Assembly: GCA_964398945.1 (NCBI GenBank)
Contig: CAYNOT010000022.1
Span: 1-64,000 of the forward strand
From: JBGTGG01 sp964398945
Lineage (GTDB): Bacteria > Bacteroidota > Bacteroidia > Cytophagales > Cyclobacteriaceae
DNA length: 64,000 nt
Direction of reading: 5' to 3'
The notes under the pieces were generated by a model. It worked only from the letters and a program-made list of their open reading frames with translations, made no database searches and was not told the DNA's origin. Position numbers and translations under genes: made by a program. Positions 30,055-39,500 of this stretch are shown piece by piece (the first letter of the stretch is position 1; each line of letters starts with the position of its first letter).

Positions 30055-31590
30055 TTACGATGACGGTGATGGTAAGGTTTTGAGTGCATAGTTAATACGC
30101 CCAATAACCGCTTCCTTGCCGATTATTTCCATAATCGCCATTAAATCTGGCCCTGCACCAACACCTGTAATGGCCAACCGGAAGGCTTGCATTACTTTGC
30201 CCATTCCGATTCCCCATTCAGCACAAACGCCTTCTAAAGCTGTTTTAGCATTTCCGGCATCAAAAACCGAAAGTGGAGCGATAGCATCTTTATAGGCTGT
30301 CAATACTTTTACAACATCATCGTTCCATTTTTTGGAAACGATAGCGTCATCAAAAGTGGTTGGAGGGGTGAAAATATATTCGCTTTGGGTGTAGAATTCA
30401 TTCGGAAAAGAAACCCGCTCCTTCAAAATATGGACAATCTTCATTGCCTTTTCTTTTGGGCATTCAATATCGGCCAACTTCAAATCATCAAGCAAATACA
30501 CGGCAAGTTCATCGTCTGGTTTGGCGCGCAGGTATTGTTGGTTGTACCACTGGGCTTTTTGGATATCAAACTTGGTCCCTGCTTTTCCGATACGTTCAAC
30601 TGAAAATTCTTTTATCAGTTCATCCATCGTAAAAAGTTCTTGTTCGGTTCCCGGGTTCCAACCTAAAAAAGCAAGAAAGTTCACAAGTGCTTGTGGTAAA
30701 TAACCTTCTTCCCTGTAGCCAATGGAGATTTCATTAAATGCAGGATCTGTCCAATTGAGTGGAAAAATAGGGAACCCCATTTTGTCGGCATCACGCTTAC
30801 TAAGTTTTCCGTTTCCATCGGGCTTTAGAAGCAAAGGAAGGTGCGCAAAGCGTGGCATCTCATTTTCCCACCCTAAAAATTTATACAGCAACACATGGAG
30901 CGGAGCGGAAGGCAACCATTCTTCACCACGGATTACGTGCGATATCTTCATCAGATAATCATCGACAACATTTGCAAGGTGGTAGGTCGGCATGCCGTCC
31001 GATTTCATCAACACCTTATCATCAATGGCAGTGGAATGCACCATTACCCAACCACGGATCATATCGTTTAACCGAACCTCTTCTTTGTGTGGGACTTTTA
31101 ACCGGATTACATATTGCTCACCGGCAGCAATCTTTTTATCGACCTCGTCTTTTGTGAGTGTCAACGAATTTTTCATTTGCATCCGTGAGATGCTGTTGTA
31201 GGTTAGCGCGGTGGCCCCTGCTTCTTTCAGCCGTTCCCGCAAGGCATCCAATTCCTCAGTTGTATCAAAAGCATAGTAGGCATCCCCCTGGTCAATTAGT
31301 TGCTGCGCGTATTGAAGGTAAATATCTTTTCGCTCGGACTGGCGATAAGGTGCATACGGGCCACCTTTCCCCGGGCTTTCATCAAAATGGATCCCAACCC
31401 AATCGAGGGCTTGGGCAATATATTCTTCCGCACCAGCGACAAAACGGGTTTGATCGGTATCCTCAATACGGAGGATCATTTTCCCGCCCGACTGACGCGC
31501 CAAAAGGTAATTGTAAAGGGCGGTCCTTACCCCGCCAATGTGCAGTCCCCCGGTGGGGCTGGGTGCAAACCGTACACGAACTTCTTTCAT
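30055..31590 (-). CDS. gltX: Glutamate--tRNA ligase
   Basis: 511 aa. Class I aaRS with the HIGH-type motif in PSPTGGLHIGGVRTALYNYL (about 9-28), the DTD... region LRIEDTDQTRF and the KMSKS-type loop GKLSKRDADKMG (about 262). It charges tRNA-Glu (and perhaps tRNA-Gln). A TACCTTTG -7-like box lies upstream inside the 41-bp sequence that is repeated at 33289-33330. Downstream small gene is cotranscribed. Confidence 0.96.
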   Translation of the reverse strand: MKEVRVRFAPSPTGGLHIGGVRTALYNYLLARQSGGKMILRIEDTDQTRFVAGAEEYIAQALDWVGIHFDESPGKGGPYAPYRQSERKDIYLQYAQQLIDQGDAYYAFDTTEELDALRERLKEAGATALTYNSISRMQMKNSLTLTKDEVDKKIAAGEQYVIRLKVPHKEEVRLNDMIRGWVMVHSTAIDDKVLMKSDGMPTYHLANVVDDYLMKISHVIRGEEWLPSAPLHVLLYKFLGWENEMPRFAHLPLLLKPDGNGKLSKRDADKMGFPIFPLNWTDPAFNEISIGYREEGYLPQALVNFLAFLGWNPGTEQELFTMDELIKEFSVERIGKAGTKFDIQKAQWYNQQYLRAKPDDELAVYLLDDLKLADIECPKEKAMKIVHILKERVSFPNEFYTQSEYIFTPPTTFDDAIVSKKWNDDVVKVLTAYKDAIAPLSVFDAGNAKTALEGVCAEWGIGMGKVMQAFRLAITGVGAGPDLMAIMEIIGKEAVIGRINYALKTLPSPSS

Positions 31591-31595
31591 TTTTT

Positions 31596-31636
31596 ATGCT
31601 ATTCTCAAAAAGGAATGCAAAGGTAAGCAAACTAAA
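31596..31636. repeat. 41-bp direct repeat, copy 1 (gltX promoter side)
   Basis: The stretch directly upstream of gltX (ATGCTATTCTCAAAAAGG through GCAAACTAAA) recurs almost unchanged at 33289-33330 (one substitution, one extra A). On the minus strand it contains TACCTTTG, a promoter-like box. The GH28 gene lies between the two copies. Confidence 0.8.
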
Positions 31637-31661
31637 GGGGCTGCGGAATATTTTTGGCTCC

Positions 31662-33047
31662 TCAATAATCGTAATCTGTGCTTGGGTTTTGCTTCAACGT
31701 TTCAGTATTCCAGATTATTTTTTCGCCACTGACATGGACATTCTTCAATTCAATTTTTTCGGCATAATCAATAAAAACACCCCGGGAAGCGGAATCCACA
31801 GTAAAATTCTCAATGGTGAAGTCGTTTACGTTTTTTAGTTCGTGGCCTTTGATGTAGATGCCATAATTCAAGGCTTTCTTGCACGTCACATTCTTAATGG
31901 AAATGTTTCGGATGGTCGTTGGATATTCTGATCCCTCATGGTGATAGTTGGAGGTAACCATAAAACAATCCAGTACTTCCCCAAACTTTACATTGTCGAC
32001 AAACACATCGGAAATTTCCCCACCCCGATCGGGGTTCGACTTCAAATAAATCCCTCTTTTCAGATATCCTGCATAGTCGCAGTTTTCTACAAACACATTG
32101 CGCACCCCGGCAGACATTTCACTGCCTATCACTATAGCATGCAATCCTTTAAAATGACAATTCCGGATGATGATGTTCTCGCTTCTTCTTCCCATCCCAC
32201 GTCCTTCATGGTTCCTTCCCGCTTTGATGGCTACATTGTCATCATTGTTGTTGAACGTTATATCCTCAATCAAAATATCTTTTGAATATTCCGGATCGAT
32301 GCCATCATTGTTTTTGTTTTGTGCATCATAGTACAACCCACGTATGGTGGCATTTTCACACTTCAACATGTGCAAACACCAAAAGGGTGAATCTTCAATG
32401 CGGATGTTTTCCACTAAAATGTTTTTGCATTCAAAGAATTGAATCAACTGCGGACGAAGAAAATGCCCCTTCCCAAATCTTCGTTCTTCAACCGGAACAT
32501 TCTGATGGTTCATCTCACGCGAAAGCAGCTGGTCTTCTTCTTGAAGTTCATGCCACTTGGAAAATGTTTCGGATGACTCTCCATCGATGGTGCCCTTTCC
32601 GGTGATGGCAATATTTTCTTTTTGATACGCGTAAATAAACGGACTGTAATTGTAAAGCAGCGTTCCTTCCCAACTGGTGAATACCATCGGATAAGAATCC
32701 GGATTGGAACTAAACGTTAACACTGCGCCCTCCGACACGTGCAAATTCAGGTTGCTCTCCATGTGGATGGGGCCATCAACAAAATAGACACCCGCGGGTA
32801 TGGTCACCGTTCCACCACCTGCATTTTTGCAAGCAAGAATAGCACTTTCGATAGCGGGTCTATTGTCGGATGTTGAATCGGGAACTGCACCAAAATCCAG
32901 AATGCTAAACGTACGATCCGGAAACTCCGGTGCCTTGATACGGCTTAAGATTTCTTCTTTTGTATCAAGCTTGACAATAGACGTTTGTTGACATGCAAGC
33001 AAACATCCGAAGGGAAAAAGGATAATGAAAATAACGTGTGGTTTCAT
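31662..33047 (-). CDS. GH28-like (polygalacturonase-type) lipoprotein
   Basis: 461 aa; lipobox FGCLLAC (Cys ~19). Right-handed beta-helix: N-terminal pectate-lyase superfamily motif FSILDFGAVPDSTSDNRPAI (about 46) and PAGVYFVDGP, then GH28-type catalytic blocks NNDGIDPE, NNDDNVAIKAG (Asp pair), HAIVIGSEMSAG and RGIYLKS. It likely hydrolyses pectin-type or related uronic-acid glycans in the periplasm or at the surface. No other pectin gene is nearby. The gene sits between two 41-bp direct repeats, which suggests arrival or duplication as a unit. Confidence 0.85.
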   Translation of the reverse strand: MKPHVIFIILFPFGCLLACQQTSIVKLDTKEEILSRIKAPEFPDRTFSILDFGAVPDSTSDNRPAIESAILACKNAGGGTVTIPAGVYFVDGPIHMESNLNLHVSEGAVLTFSSNPDSYPMVFTSWEGTLLYNYSPFIYAYQKENIAITGKGTIDGESSETFSKWHELQEEDQLLSREMNHQNVPVEERRFGKGHFLRPQLIQFFECKNILVENIRIEDSPFWCLHMLKCENATIRGLYYDAQNKNNDGIDPEYSKDILIEDITFNNNDDNVAIKAGRNHEGRGMGRRSENIIIRNCHFKGLHAIVIGSEMSAGVRNVFVENCDYAGYLKRGIYLKSNPDRGGEISDVFVDNVKFGEVLDCFMVTSNYHHEGSEYPTTIRNISIKNVTCKKALNYGIYIKGHELKNVNDFTIENFTVDSASRGVFIDYAEKIELKNVHVSGEKIIWNTETLKQNPSTDYDY

Positions 33048-33362
33048 TTTATCTATTGCTTTCTGTGATAGGATGCCAGGGTTTCATCCGGGGTGTCCAG
33101 CGTGGAACATTCTTTTTATATTTGTCATACTACCAATCGCTTTCCTCTCCGTGTCAACCCTCCAAAAGATTGCAATCCCAATTTTTTCCGCTCCCCACTT
33201 TTCAAAATGCCACAACACCGGATGGCTCTATGCAGATCAACAACCACTGGTTTGGGGATCGGCCAGTACTGCTTTCTGTTCTTCCCGTATGCCATTCTCA
33301 AAAAAGGAATGCAAAGGTAAGCAAACTAAAAGAGGAGGTGAGGCGGAATTTGCAATTAAAAC
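33048..33362. repeat. Gene-free stretch with second 41-bp direct repeat copy
   Basis: No gene is supported in these ~315 bases. The copy of the gltX upstream repeat at 33289-33330 (ATGCCATTCTC through GCAAACTAAA) is followed by a further loosely shared GCGGAAT. The rest is unassigned; on the minus strand the start of the stretch reads short peptides without a family. It probably marks a past duplication or insertion edge. Confidence 0.6.
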
Positions 33363-33743
33363 CTATTTAATCGCAATACACGAAATCTCTACGTTCACAT
33401 TCTTCGGCAATCCGCTAACACCCACGGTTTCACGTGCTGGTGGATTTGTGGCAAATCGCTTTCCATAAATTTCATTCACTTTTGGGAAATTGCCCATATC
33501 GCGAAGGAATATCGTGGTTTTTACCACGTTGCTGAAATCCATTTCCGCTGCGGTAAGGATCGCTTCCAGGTTTTTCATTACCTGTTCCGTTTCATCTTCA
33601 ATGTTTCCGGTGATCAGGTTTTCAGATGGTTTTTGAATGGCAATTTGACCGGAGATAAAAAGCATGTTCCCGCTTTTGACCGCCTGGCTGTACGGACCGA
33701 TAGGTTCTGGTGCGTCAGCTGAATAAACAATTGATTTTGACAT
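33363..33743 (-). CDS. ridA: RidA family reactive-intermediate deaminase
   Basis: 126 aa: MSKSIVYSADAPEPIGPYSQ at the start, then LFISGQIAI, EDETEQVMKNLEAIL, KTTIFLRDMGNFPKVNEIY and the C-terminal PARETVGVSGLPKNVNVEIS. This is the complete RidA/YjgF/Rid trimer fold, with the conserved Arg in PARE. It hydrolyses 2-aminoacrylate-type enamines in the cytoplasm. Stand-alone gene. Confidence 0.93.
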   Translation of the reverse strand: MSKSIVYSADAPEPIGPYSQAVKSGNMLFISGQIAIQKPSENLITGNIEDETEQVMKNLEAILTAAEMDFSNVVKTTIFLRDMGNFPKVNEIYGKRFATNPPARETVGVSGLPKNVNVEISCIAIK

Positions 33744-33911
33744 GGTAATTGGTTTACGTTACTTTAGCCGTATGTTCAAATATCATAATTTCATGTGTTA
33801 ATATTTTATTTTTTTTAGGACACATGGAATCGCCTTTTATTAACGCGCGGTAGTTACAAAGCATTTAAATTGCGATTTCGTGATTATAGTTGAGCATAAT
33901 TTTTCTAGTAT

Positions 33912-34580
33912 ATGGATTTATTGGTAATCGGAAATCAGATAAGTTTTGAAGAGTGCAGGTTGAAATTTGGCGATGCACACAACTATACGCATGTGGGATC
34001 ACACGAAAGTGCAATGGATCACCTTGCGGAAAGTGATGTGGTTTTCGATTTTCTTATTGATGAAGAACCGAGCCAGCTTGAAATCTATTTTGGTGCGACC
34101 GCTAAAATATTTTTGAACACGTGTAAAATTACATTGGGTGAATTGTGGCATTACTTCAACAATGATGTGCGGTGTGAGGCTTATGGGTTTAACGGATTGC
34201 CAACTTTTCTGGAACGTGATATTTTGGAAGTCAGCGTTTTTAAAAAGAAAATGAAAGCCGATCTGGCCGCAGTATGTGAAGCGCTTGGCACCGATTATTT
34301 AATTGTGGACGATCGCATTGGGTTGGTTACCCCGCGTATTATTTGCATGATCATCAACGAAGCCTATTATACAGTGCAGGAAGGAACGGCATCAAAAGCA
34401 GACATCGATATGGGAATGAAGCTTGGCACCAACTATCCGTACGGTCCGTTTGAGTGGTGTACAAAAATTGGTGTACACCAGGTGTATGAACTACTGGAAG
34501 CTGTGTATGAAGACACAAAAGATGACCGCTACAAAATTTGTCCGTTGTTGAAGAAGGAGTATTTGTTGAGTAGTGTTTAA
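33912..34580 (+). CDS. 3-hydroxyacyl-CoA dehydrogenase-like protein with atypical N-terminus
   Basis: 222 aa. The C-terminal half (about 115-222) is a 3HCDH C-terminal domain: RIICMIINEAYYTVQEGTA, ADIDMGMKLGTNYPYGPFEW and LEAVYEDTKDDRYKICPLL. The N-terminal half lacks the usual Rossmann GxGxxG of the family; it begins MDLLVIGNQISFEE and has no visible nucleotide loop. It may be a partner protein or use another cofactor mode. A similar short protein is known in Bacteroidota annotations as 3-hydroxybutyryl-CoA dehydrogenase, from memory. No beta-oxidation genes lie beside it. Confidence 0.75.
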   Translation: MDLLVIGNQISFEECRLKFGDAHNYTHVGSHESAMDHLAESDVVFDFLIDEEPSQLEIYFGATAKIFLNTCKITLGELWHYFNNDVRCEAYGFNGLPTFLERDILEVSVFKKKMKADLAAVCEALGTDYLIVDDRIGLVTPRIICMIINEAYYTVQEGTASKADIDMGMKLGTNYPYGPFEWCTKIGVHQVYELLEAVYEDTKDDRYKICPLLKKEYLLSSV

Positions 34581-34878
34581 TTGGTTCGTTGTTCAGAGGG
34601 GGCCTGCCGTACCGTCCGGGCAGAGCCTTCCCCAAGAACCGAACCGAAGGTTTTTCTTGTTCTAAATCTTTCCAAGCGTATCCAAAAACAATTGGCTCGT
34701 GCGCCACGAACCAATTTTTAAAATACATTTAACCCCAACGTGGGCTGAGGGATCAAGATGTACTTCATCGGAGCGATACTTCTGTTGAAGATAGCTGGAT
34801 GGAATCAAGATGCAAACTTCTTCTATTAAAAAGCTTAGGTTGCGCGTATGCCAGCACGCTTCCGATAGACTTAACCTA
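34581..34878. other. Gene-free stretch left of the IS, with terminator
   Basis: No gene is seen. It holds the terminator at 34690-34718 and two similar stretches, near 34757 and 34809, of the form ATCAAGATG followed by ACTTC. Left border of the IS element; the TA target dinucleotide is 34877-34878. Confidence 0.5.
34690..34718 (+). terminator. Terminator after the 3HCDH-like gene
   Basis: Stem AATTGG-TCGTG / CACGA-CCAATT with small loop CGC, followed by T run on the plus strand; the minus strand also has a short T run so it can work both ways. Confidence 0.6.
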
Positions 34879-34895
34879 GTGTTGCAACAATTTAA

Positions 34896-35666
34896 TTATG
34901 CAACATAATATTTGGACAACTTTCTATCTGCCTGTTTTTTAGTAAACGACCAAGTGATCTTCTTGTTTGCCTTATTCCTTTGTCGGGCCCAACATTCAAC
35001 TTCTCTTTCCAGTACATCTCCTTCACCAATTCTTCTGTCCAGGCATTCTCGATCCATCATATTTATTTCTATTTCCGCCATGTTCAGCCAACTTCCATGC
35101 TTGGGGGTGTAATAGAATTGAATTTTGCTGAGCAGCCTATCAGCTTCCTCTTTTGAAAAAGCCTCATAAAGTGAAGTGGCAAAATGAGTATTCAGGTTAT
35201 CCAATACTAGCCGTATTTTTTTAGCGTGCACATAAACATGTGTTATCAGTTCTTTTATGAAATAGGCAAAATCAGATTTCTTTCTTTGAAGGGTTACTTT
35301 TACTTTTCCTGCTAGTGGCTCAACAGCAACAAAGATATTGCGGGTGCCCCTACGGCTATACCCACTATCATACTTTGCTGGACTTCCTGATTTTAAAGGT
35401 ATAACCCCTCTTACATCCTCTGTGAGTTGTTTACTTTTTTCATCCATGCAAACAACCGGAAACTTCTTATCATATGGCCGTGCATACAACGCTAATAGCC
35501 TATACATCCTTTTTCTGTATTCCTCAGTAATCTCAGCGATGCACCACATTTTCTTTAACCAAGGCTTACATTCGTTTTTTTTAGGATTAACCGGATTGTT
35601 TCCCGGTTGATACTCTTTAAGCCTTTCTGGTGGCTTAGTTTTTCCGTTAACAATTCCAAACTCCAC
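34896..35666 (-). CDS. IS630 transposase ORFB (DDE catalytic part)
   Basis: 256-aa open frame; only the part after the frameshift (from about KKNECKPWLKKMWCI) is likely translated, fused to ORFA. DDE residues: Asp in VVCMDEKS, Asp in LVLDNLNTH and Glu in HGSWLNMAEIEI. The C-terminus has NKKITWSFTKKQADRKLSKYY. It cuts and joins DNA at TA sites. The frameshift site is the run of eight A on the coding strand (plus-strand 35575-35582). Confidence 0.9.
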   Translation of the reverse strand: MEFGIVNGKTKPPERLKEYQPGNNPVNPKKNECKPWLKKMWCIAEITEEYRKRMYRLLALYARPYDKKFPVVCMDEKSKQLTEDVRGVIPLKSGSPAKYDSGYSRRGTRNIFVAVEPLAGKVKVTLQRKKSDFAYFIKELITHVYVHAKKIRLVLDNLNTHFATSLYEAFSKEEADRLLSKIQFYYTPKHGSWLNMAEIEINMMDRECLDRRIGEGDVLEREVECWARQRNKANKKITWSFTKKQADRKLSKYYVA

Positions 35667-35992
35667 TTTGCTCTGCCTTGGGGGGGATTGCTACAAGCGA
35701 GGGCAATTATCTCTGCCTCCTGCTTATCACCATATTTCTTTGGCTGGCCGCTGCGTTCCTTTTCTTGGAGGGACTTCTCCAATCCTTCTTCCAAGTAACG
35801 CTTTCGTGTTCGCCATACCGTGGTGCGTTCTACATCCAGAAAATCCACAATCTCAGCATCCAACTTACCTTTATCAAGCAATAGAAGAATATTTGCCCTG
35901 TCGTATTCCCGCTGAGGGCGTTTGCCCGAACTTTTAAAAGCCCTTAGAAATTCTTTCTCCGATGGACTTAATTTAACATTTATCCTATTCAT
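35555..35992 (-). CDS. IS630 transposase ORFA (helix-turn-helix part)
   Basis: 145 aa. DNA-binding winged-HTH type domain with RANILLLLDKG, DVERTTVWRTRKRYLEEG and KWSLELLTEKLS. Reading the A8 run at plus-strand 35575-35582 with a -1 slip joins it to ORFB, giving the fusion KKNECKPW in place of KKTNVSLG. Without the slip it ends shortly after. Overlap with ORFB is 112 nt. Confidence 0.88.
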   Translation of the reverse strand: MNRINVKLSPSEKEFLRAFKSSGKRPQREYDRANILLLLDKGKLDAEIVDFLDVERTTVWRTRKRYLEEGLEKSLQEKERSGQPKKYGDKQEAEIIALACSNPPQGRAKWSLELLTEKLSHQKGLKSINRETIRLILKKTNVSLG

Positions 35993-36089
35993 CTGTGTTG
36001 ATTTTGACCAACAAGGTAGTAAAACTATTCAAATGTTGCTAAATTAAGTTGTTATAACACTAGAGGTGGGGCAACTAAATAATCCTTAT

Positions 36090-36521
36090 TTATTTATCAC
36101 TCTCATCCAATAAATCACTAAACATCGGAGGCCATTCTAATTTCATTTGATTTTCTTTGCTAAATTCTTGAAATTTTAAAAACGCATCATTATTAGAAAA
36201 GCTACCCGAATTTTTAGAAAACCATTTATTCCAAGCCTTTAGATCGTTGAAATAATCTTCATCCGAAGTATATCCCACAACATCTCCTTGGTATATGTGA
36301 GCTTGAATTCCAGTTACTTGATACAAACACGTAACAGATCGTAAAAAGTGATCAGAGTTTACAACTCCACTCCTAAATTTGTAGTGACTAATAATAGTTA
36401 GGCAATTTTGAAAATTTGATATTAGTTCATCATCGCACTCATATGATTCGGTTTTCTTATCAGAACAACAGAATAGGAAAAGAAGCACAAAAATAATAGT
36501 ATAGTAATTTAGTGTTTTCAT
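36090..36521 (-). CDS. Lipoprotein, candidate immunity to the Rhs C-terminal domain
   Basis: 143 aa with a lipoprotein signal, FLFCCSDKKTE (Cys ~19-20). The mature part is mostly polar with five aromatic-rich stretches (HYKFRSG, YFNDLKAWNKWF) and three Cys (ECDD, NCL, TCL). No known family is recognised. Its ATG overlaps the stop of the 1656-aa Rhs gene by 4 nt (36518-36521), the position expected for an immunity gene. A lipid-anchored immunity protein would fit a toxin acting outside the cytoplasm. The IS630 element lies 29 nt downstream. Confidence 0.55.
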   Translation of the reverse strand: MKTLNYYTIIFVLLFLFCCSDKKTESYECDDELISNFQNCLTIISHYKFRSGVVNSDHFLRSVTCLYQVTGIQAHIYQGDVVGYTSDEDYFNDLKAWNKWFSKNSGSFSNNDAFLKFQEFSKENQMKLEWPPMFSDLLDESDK

Positions 36522-39500
36522 TTTTTGATACTTTTTATTCCTCGGTTTTTATTGTACGGCTTAATAGTAATCACAGGAGTACTCGCATTACCATCCATAC
36601 CTGTACCTAATATCTCATATTTAACAACTGATCCATTTTTTAGTCTATACTGTTGAATAACAATGTTGTCAGTTATAGTTGGCCCTCTTGTATTACCATT
36701 GACAAGGTTTTCCCAATGTATGGCTGATCCGCTACCACGTCCATTATGATTTACTTCATACTTGGTATTATTCACATCATTTGAAAGAACCTTATTATAC
36801 TGTTCTCTTATTTCATGAATTAACTTTCCCGCTCTTGTAGCTCCCAATTGTTCAGATTTGGAATGATCAAATGGACTCCATTTCTCAACATCGGCCATAT
36901 CAATTGTGCTCGTATTATAGTTCCCAGTATGGGTATTTCTATCACCATAAGTTACATTTATTTTAACCGCTTCATCAGAATCGATAACGCCTTTTAATCC
37001 TCTGTAAAATGTACCCTTTGCATCACCTCCCTTCATAGTAACATTTAAGTATTCATCTCCATCATCATTTTTACTACCAGTAGACGTAAAAGTCAGCGTA
37101 ACACTATTGCTACCATCCATCGATTCAAGTACCTGACGAGCAAAAGATATCATCGCTCGAGCACTGCTAAAAGCAGTCATTAAACTGTCACCATTTACAT
37201 CGATGAACAACATGGGATTATTTCCTCCATAATGGTAAGGAGTTAGCGATGAATATATTTCCGCAAACCTATCCTGAACACCAAACCTTCCAATCTCCGG
37301 CAAGTACATCCTAGCCCCATAGTCCATCCACCCAAGGTCAAGCTCTGTTTGTTCTTCTTTGCCGTTGTATTTGTAATCGTTAGGTGTGCTGTTCTCTCTA
37401 CTGTAAGAGTTAAAGGTCAAGCCGAACGGATAGTAATCATTGCTTTGTTCAATAGCAGAGTGGTGCACAATCCTTAAATCGTCAAAGAACACATCAACTT
37501 GCATAGGATCCTCGTTGCTCAGGTAAATGTACAAATATCCTTTCTTCTTTACTTTAACGTGCAGTGAAAGGTAACCGTGTATGGCACTTTGATCGGCTGT
37601 GGCGTCTATCTGGTCAAACCCAAAATCCTCAAGGTTGAAGTCCCCATCAAACAATATGTAATTTAGGTAAGCTTTGGGGGCTGTATCATCGTCATCTAAA
37701 TAGGCATCAATAAAGGGGCCATCCGAGAACATCCCCTCAAAGGCGCTATGCGCCTGTGGGCCATCCAAACCAATCCCACCAACAGGGTTCAAAGAAAACG
37801 CCCCAACCAAAGCAGAGAACAATGCTGAATATTGAGAAGGCGTGGAAGTCAGGTTTTGATATTTCGCATATACTTCAATATCAAAAATATCCCCCGGGCC
37901 AACTTCAAAACTTTTGGCCAAGCCTACCTGTGAGTTATGGCCACCATGCAATAATTGTGAATAGGCGCCATCCGGTGTGTGGTTGTAAGCAACCGGTGCG
38001 TTTATACCTGAGCGGCTGTAGTTGGCAAATGTGCTTTGCTCTTCGGTTTGTGTGGCATCTTCAAGGCTAGCCTTGTATTCTGTTGTTGCAGTCTTCTCGC
38101 TGAACGTTACCCGCACATTGCCCAGGTGGTCTTTTAAATAATATTGGTATTCCCATGGATGTTCGGCTGTTGAAGATGTGTCCGGCAATATCCGCCCTTC
38201 TTCGTGGTTGATAAAACGGAGCGTATCGTTTTCATAAATAAACCCACCTGCATAATCGGTTGTCTTCGGTGCAGCCCCATATACAATTTGCCGCAGTTTA
38301 CGCCCGGTGGCATCGTACACATACTGTACCGAGTCCGCCCCGCTTTTCTTTACCGTGGCAGGCAGGTTCAGGTAATTGTATTTGATTACGGTTATCCCCT
38401 TGTTGTCGTCCTTCACCATGTTGCCGTTGGCATCGTAGGTATATTCGTTGGCCGTTTTAACAAGCTCTTTAAAGCCTTTCTCATGTGTTTGTGTGGCAAT
38501 GGCATCATCCACACGGGCAAGCCTATTGCCTGTATATGTATAACTTAGGTTGTCCATTAGCCCAAAAGTTGTAGCGGTAAGCTGTCCGTTGCGTTGCAGT
38601 TTCTTGATGTTGCCGTTCAAGTCATAACCAGAGCTTGAGCCGTCTTTGATAACTTCATTATAACGGTTGTTCTCCGTTGGCCGGATGTGGTTATAATATT
38701 TCGCCTCGGTGATGCGGTTCATCACATCGTAATAATATCCGTATGAAGTTTCATCGTTGCCTGCCGTTTTCCATATCGCCTGAGAAATGTTGCCGTTGTA
38801 CTGGGCAGTTCCGCCATTGGCTACAGGGTCGTTGTATTTCAACTGGAAGTTGAACAGCCCATTGGGGTTTACGGCCGGATCGTTGATGCTGGTGAGCCAC
38901 CCGCGTATGTTGAACCTGTAATCAACGTGCTGCTTAAAGTTTGTGCCTTCATCTTCTGAGTGGAGTTTCTTGGTTATAACTTCGCCAAGTTCGTTGTATT
39001 CATTCTTCACCAGCAACACGGGGTCTTCGTTGTCCACCCTGTGCCAGGTTTCCAGCGGCCGCAGGGCGTGGTCATAGACCAATGTTCTTGTGATATCGGT
39101 AGTAACCGTTGCCGTGCTGTGTGTGGTTTTGGTTTTCAGTACGTTGCCTGTAAAGTCGTAAACATTCGTTATGCGGTCAAGGCTGTCTTTGTGGTTTTGT
39201 ACAACGGACTGGACCACACGGTAGCGGTCGTCATAATAGCTTACACTCCATAAATAGTCATCACTGCCTAATACATTTACCTTCGTTCCTGTCACCAATC
39301 CTTTTAATCGATCAAAAGCGGATGTTTCTTGCCCACTTAAGTGGGCGTTCTTAAAATCGTAACTGGTACCTGCAATCAAATCGTTCTTGAAATCGTAATT
39401 GTCGTAATAGGTGACTGTATGTACCGTAAGGTTGGTGTTGGGGAAGATGCCAGTCGTGTAGCCATGCGGTTGGTTTTCGTCATATTGCTCTGCAAACTGG

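Larger units (their letters stand above)
34879..36060 (-). mobile_element. Complete IS630-family insertion sequence
   Basis: About 1182 bp bounded by 28-bp imperfect terminal inverted repeats (34879-34906 and 36033-36060; 23 of 28 match; both start GTGTT from the outside). TA dinucleotides flank it at 34877-34878 and 36061-36062, the target duplication typical of IS630/mariner elements. Two overlapping ORFs on the minus strand are joined by a -1 frameshift. It sits between the 3HCDH-like gene and the 3' end of the Rhs locus. It looks intact and potentially active. Confidence 0.9.

Noticed and set aside
33048..33288. Possible degraded SusD-like end (minus strand QYWPIPKP)
   Set aside because: Only a few residues resemble the SusD tail and the frame soon departs; chance similarity cannot be excluded.
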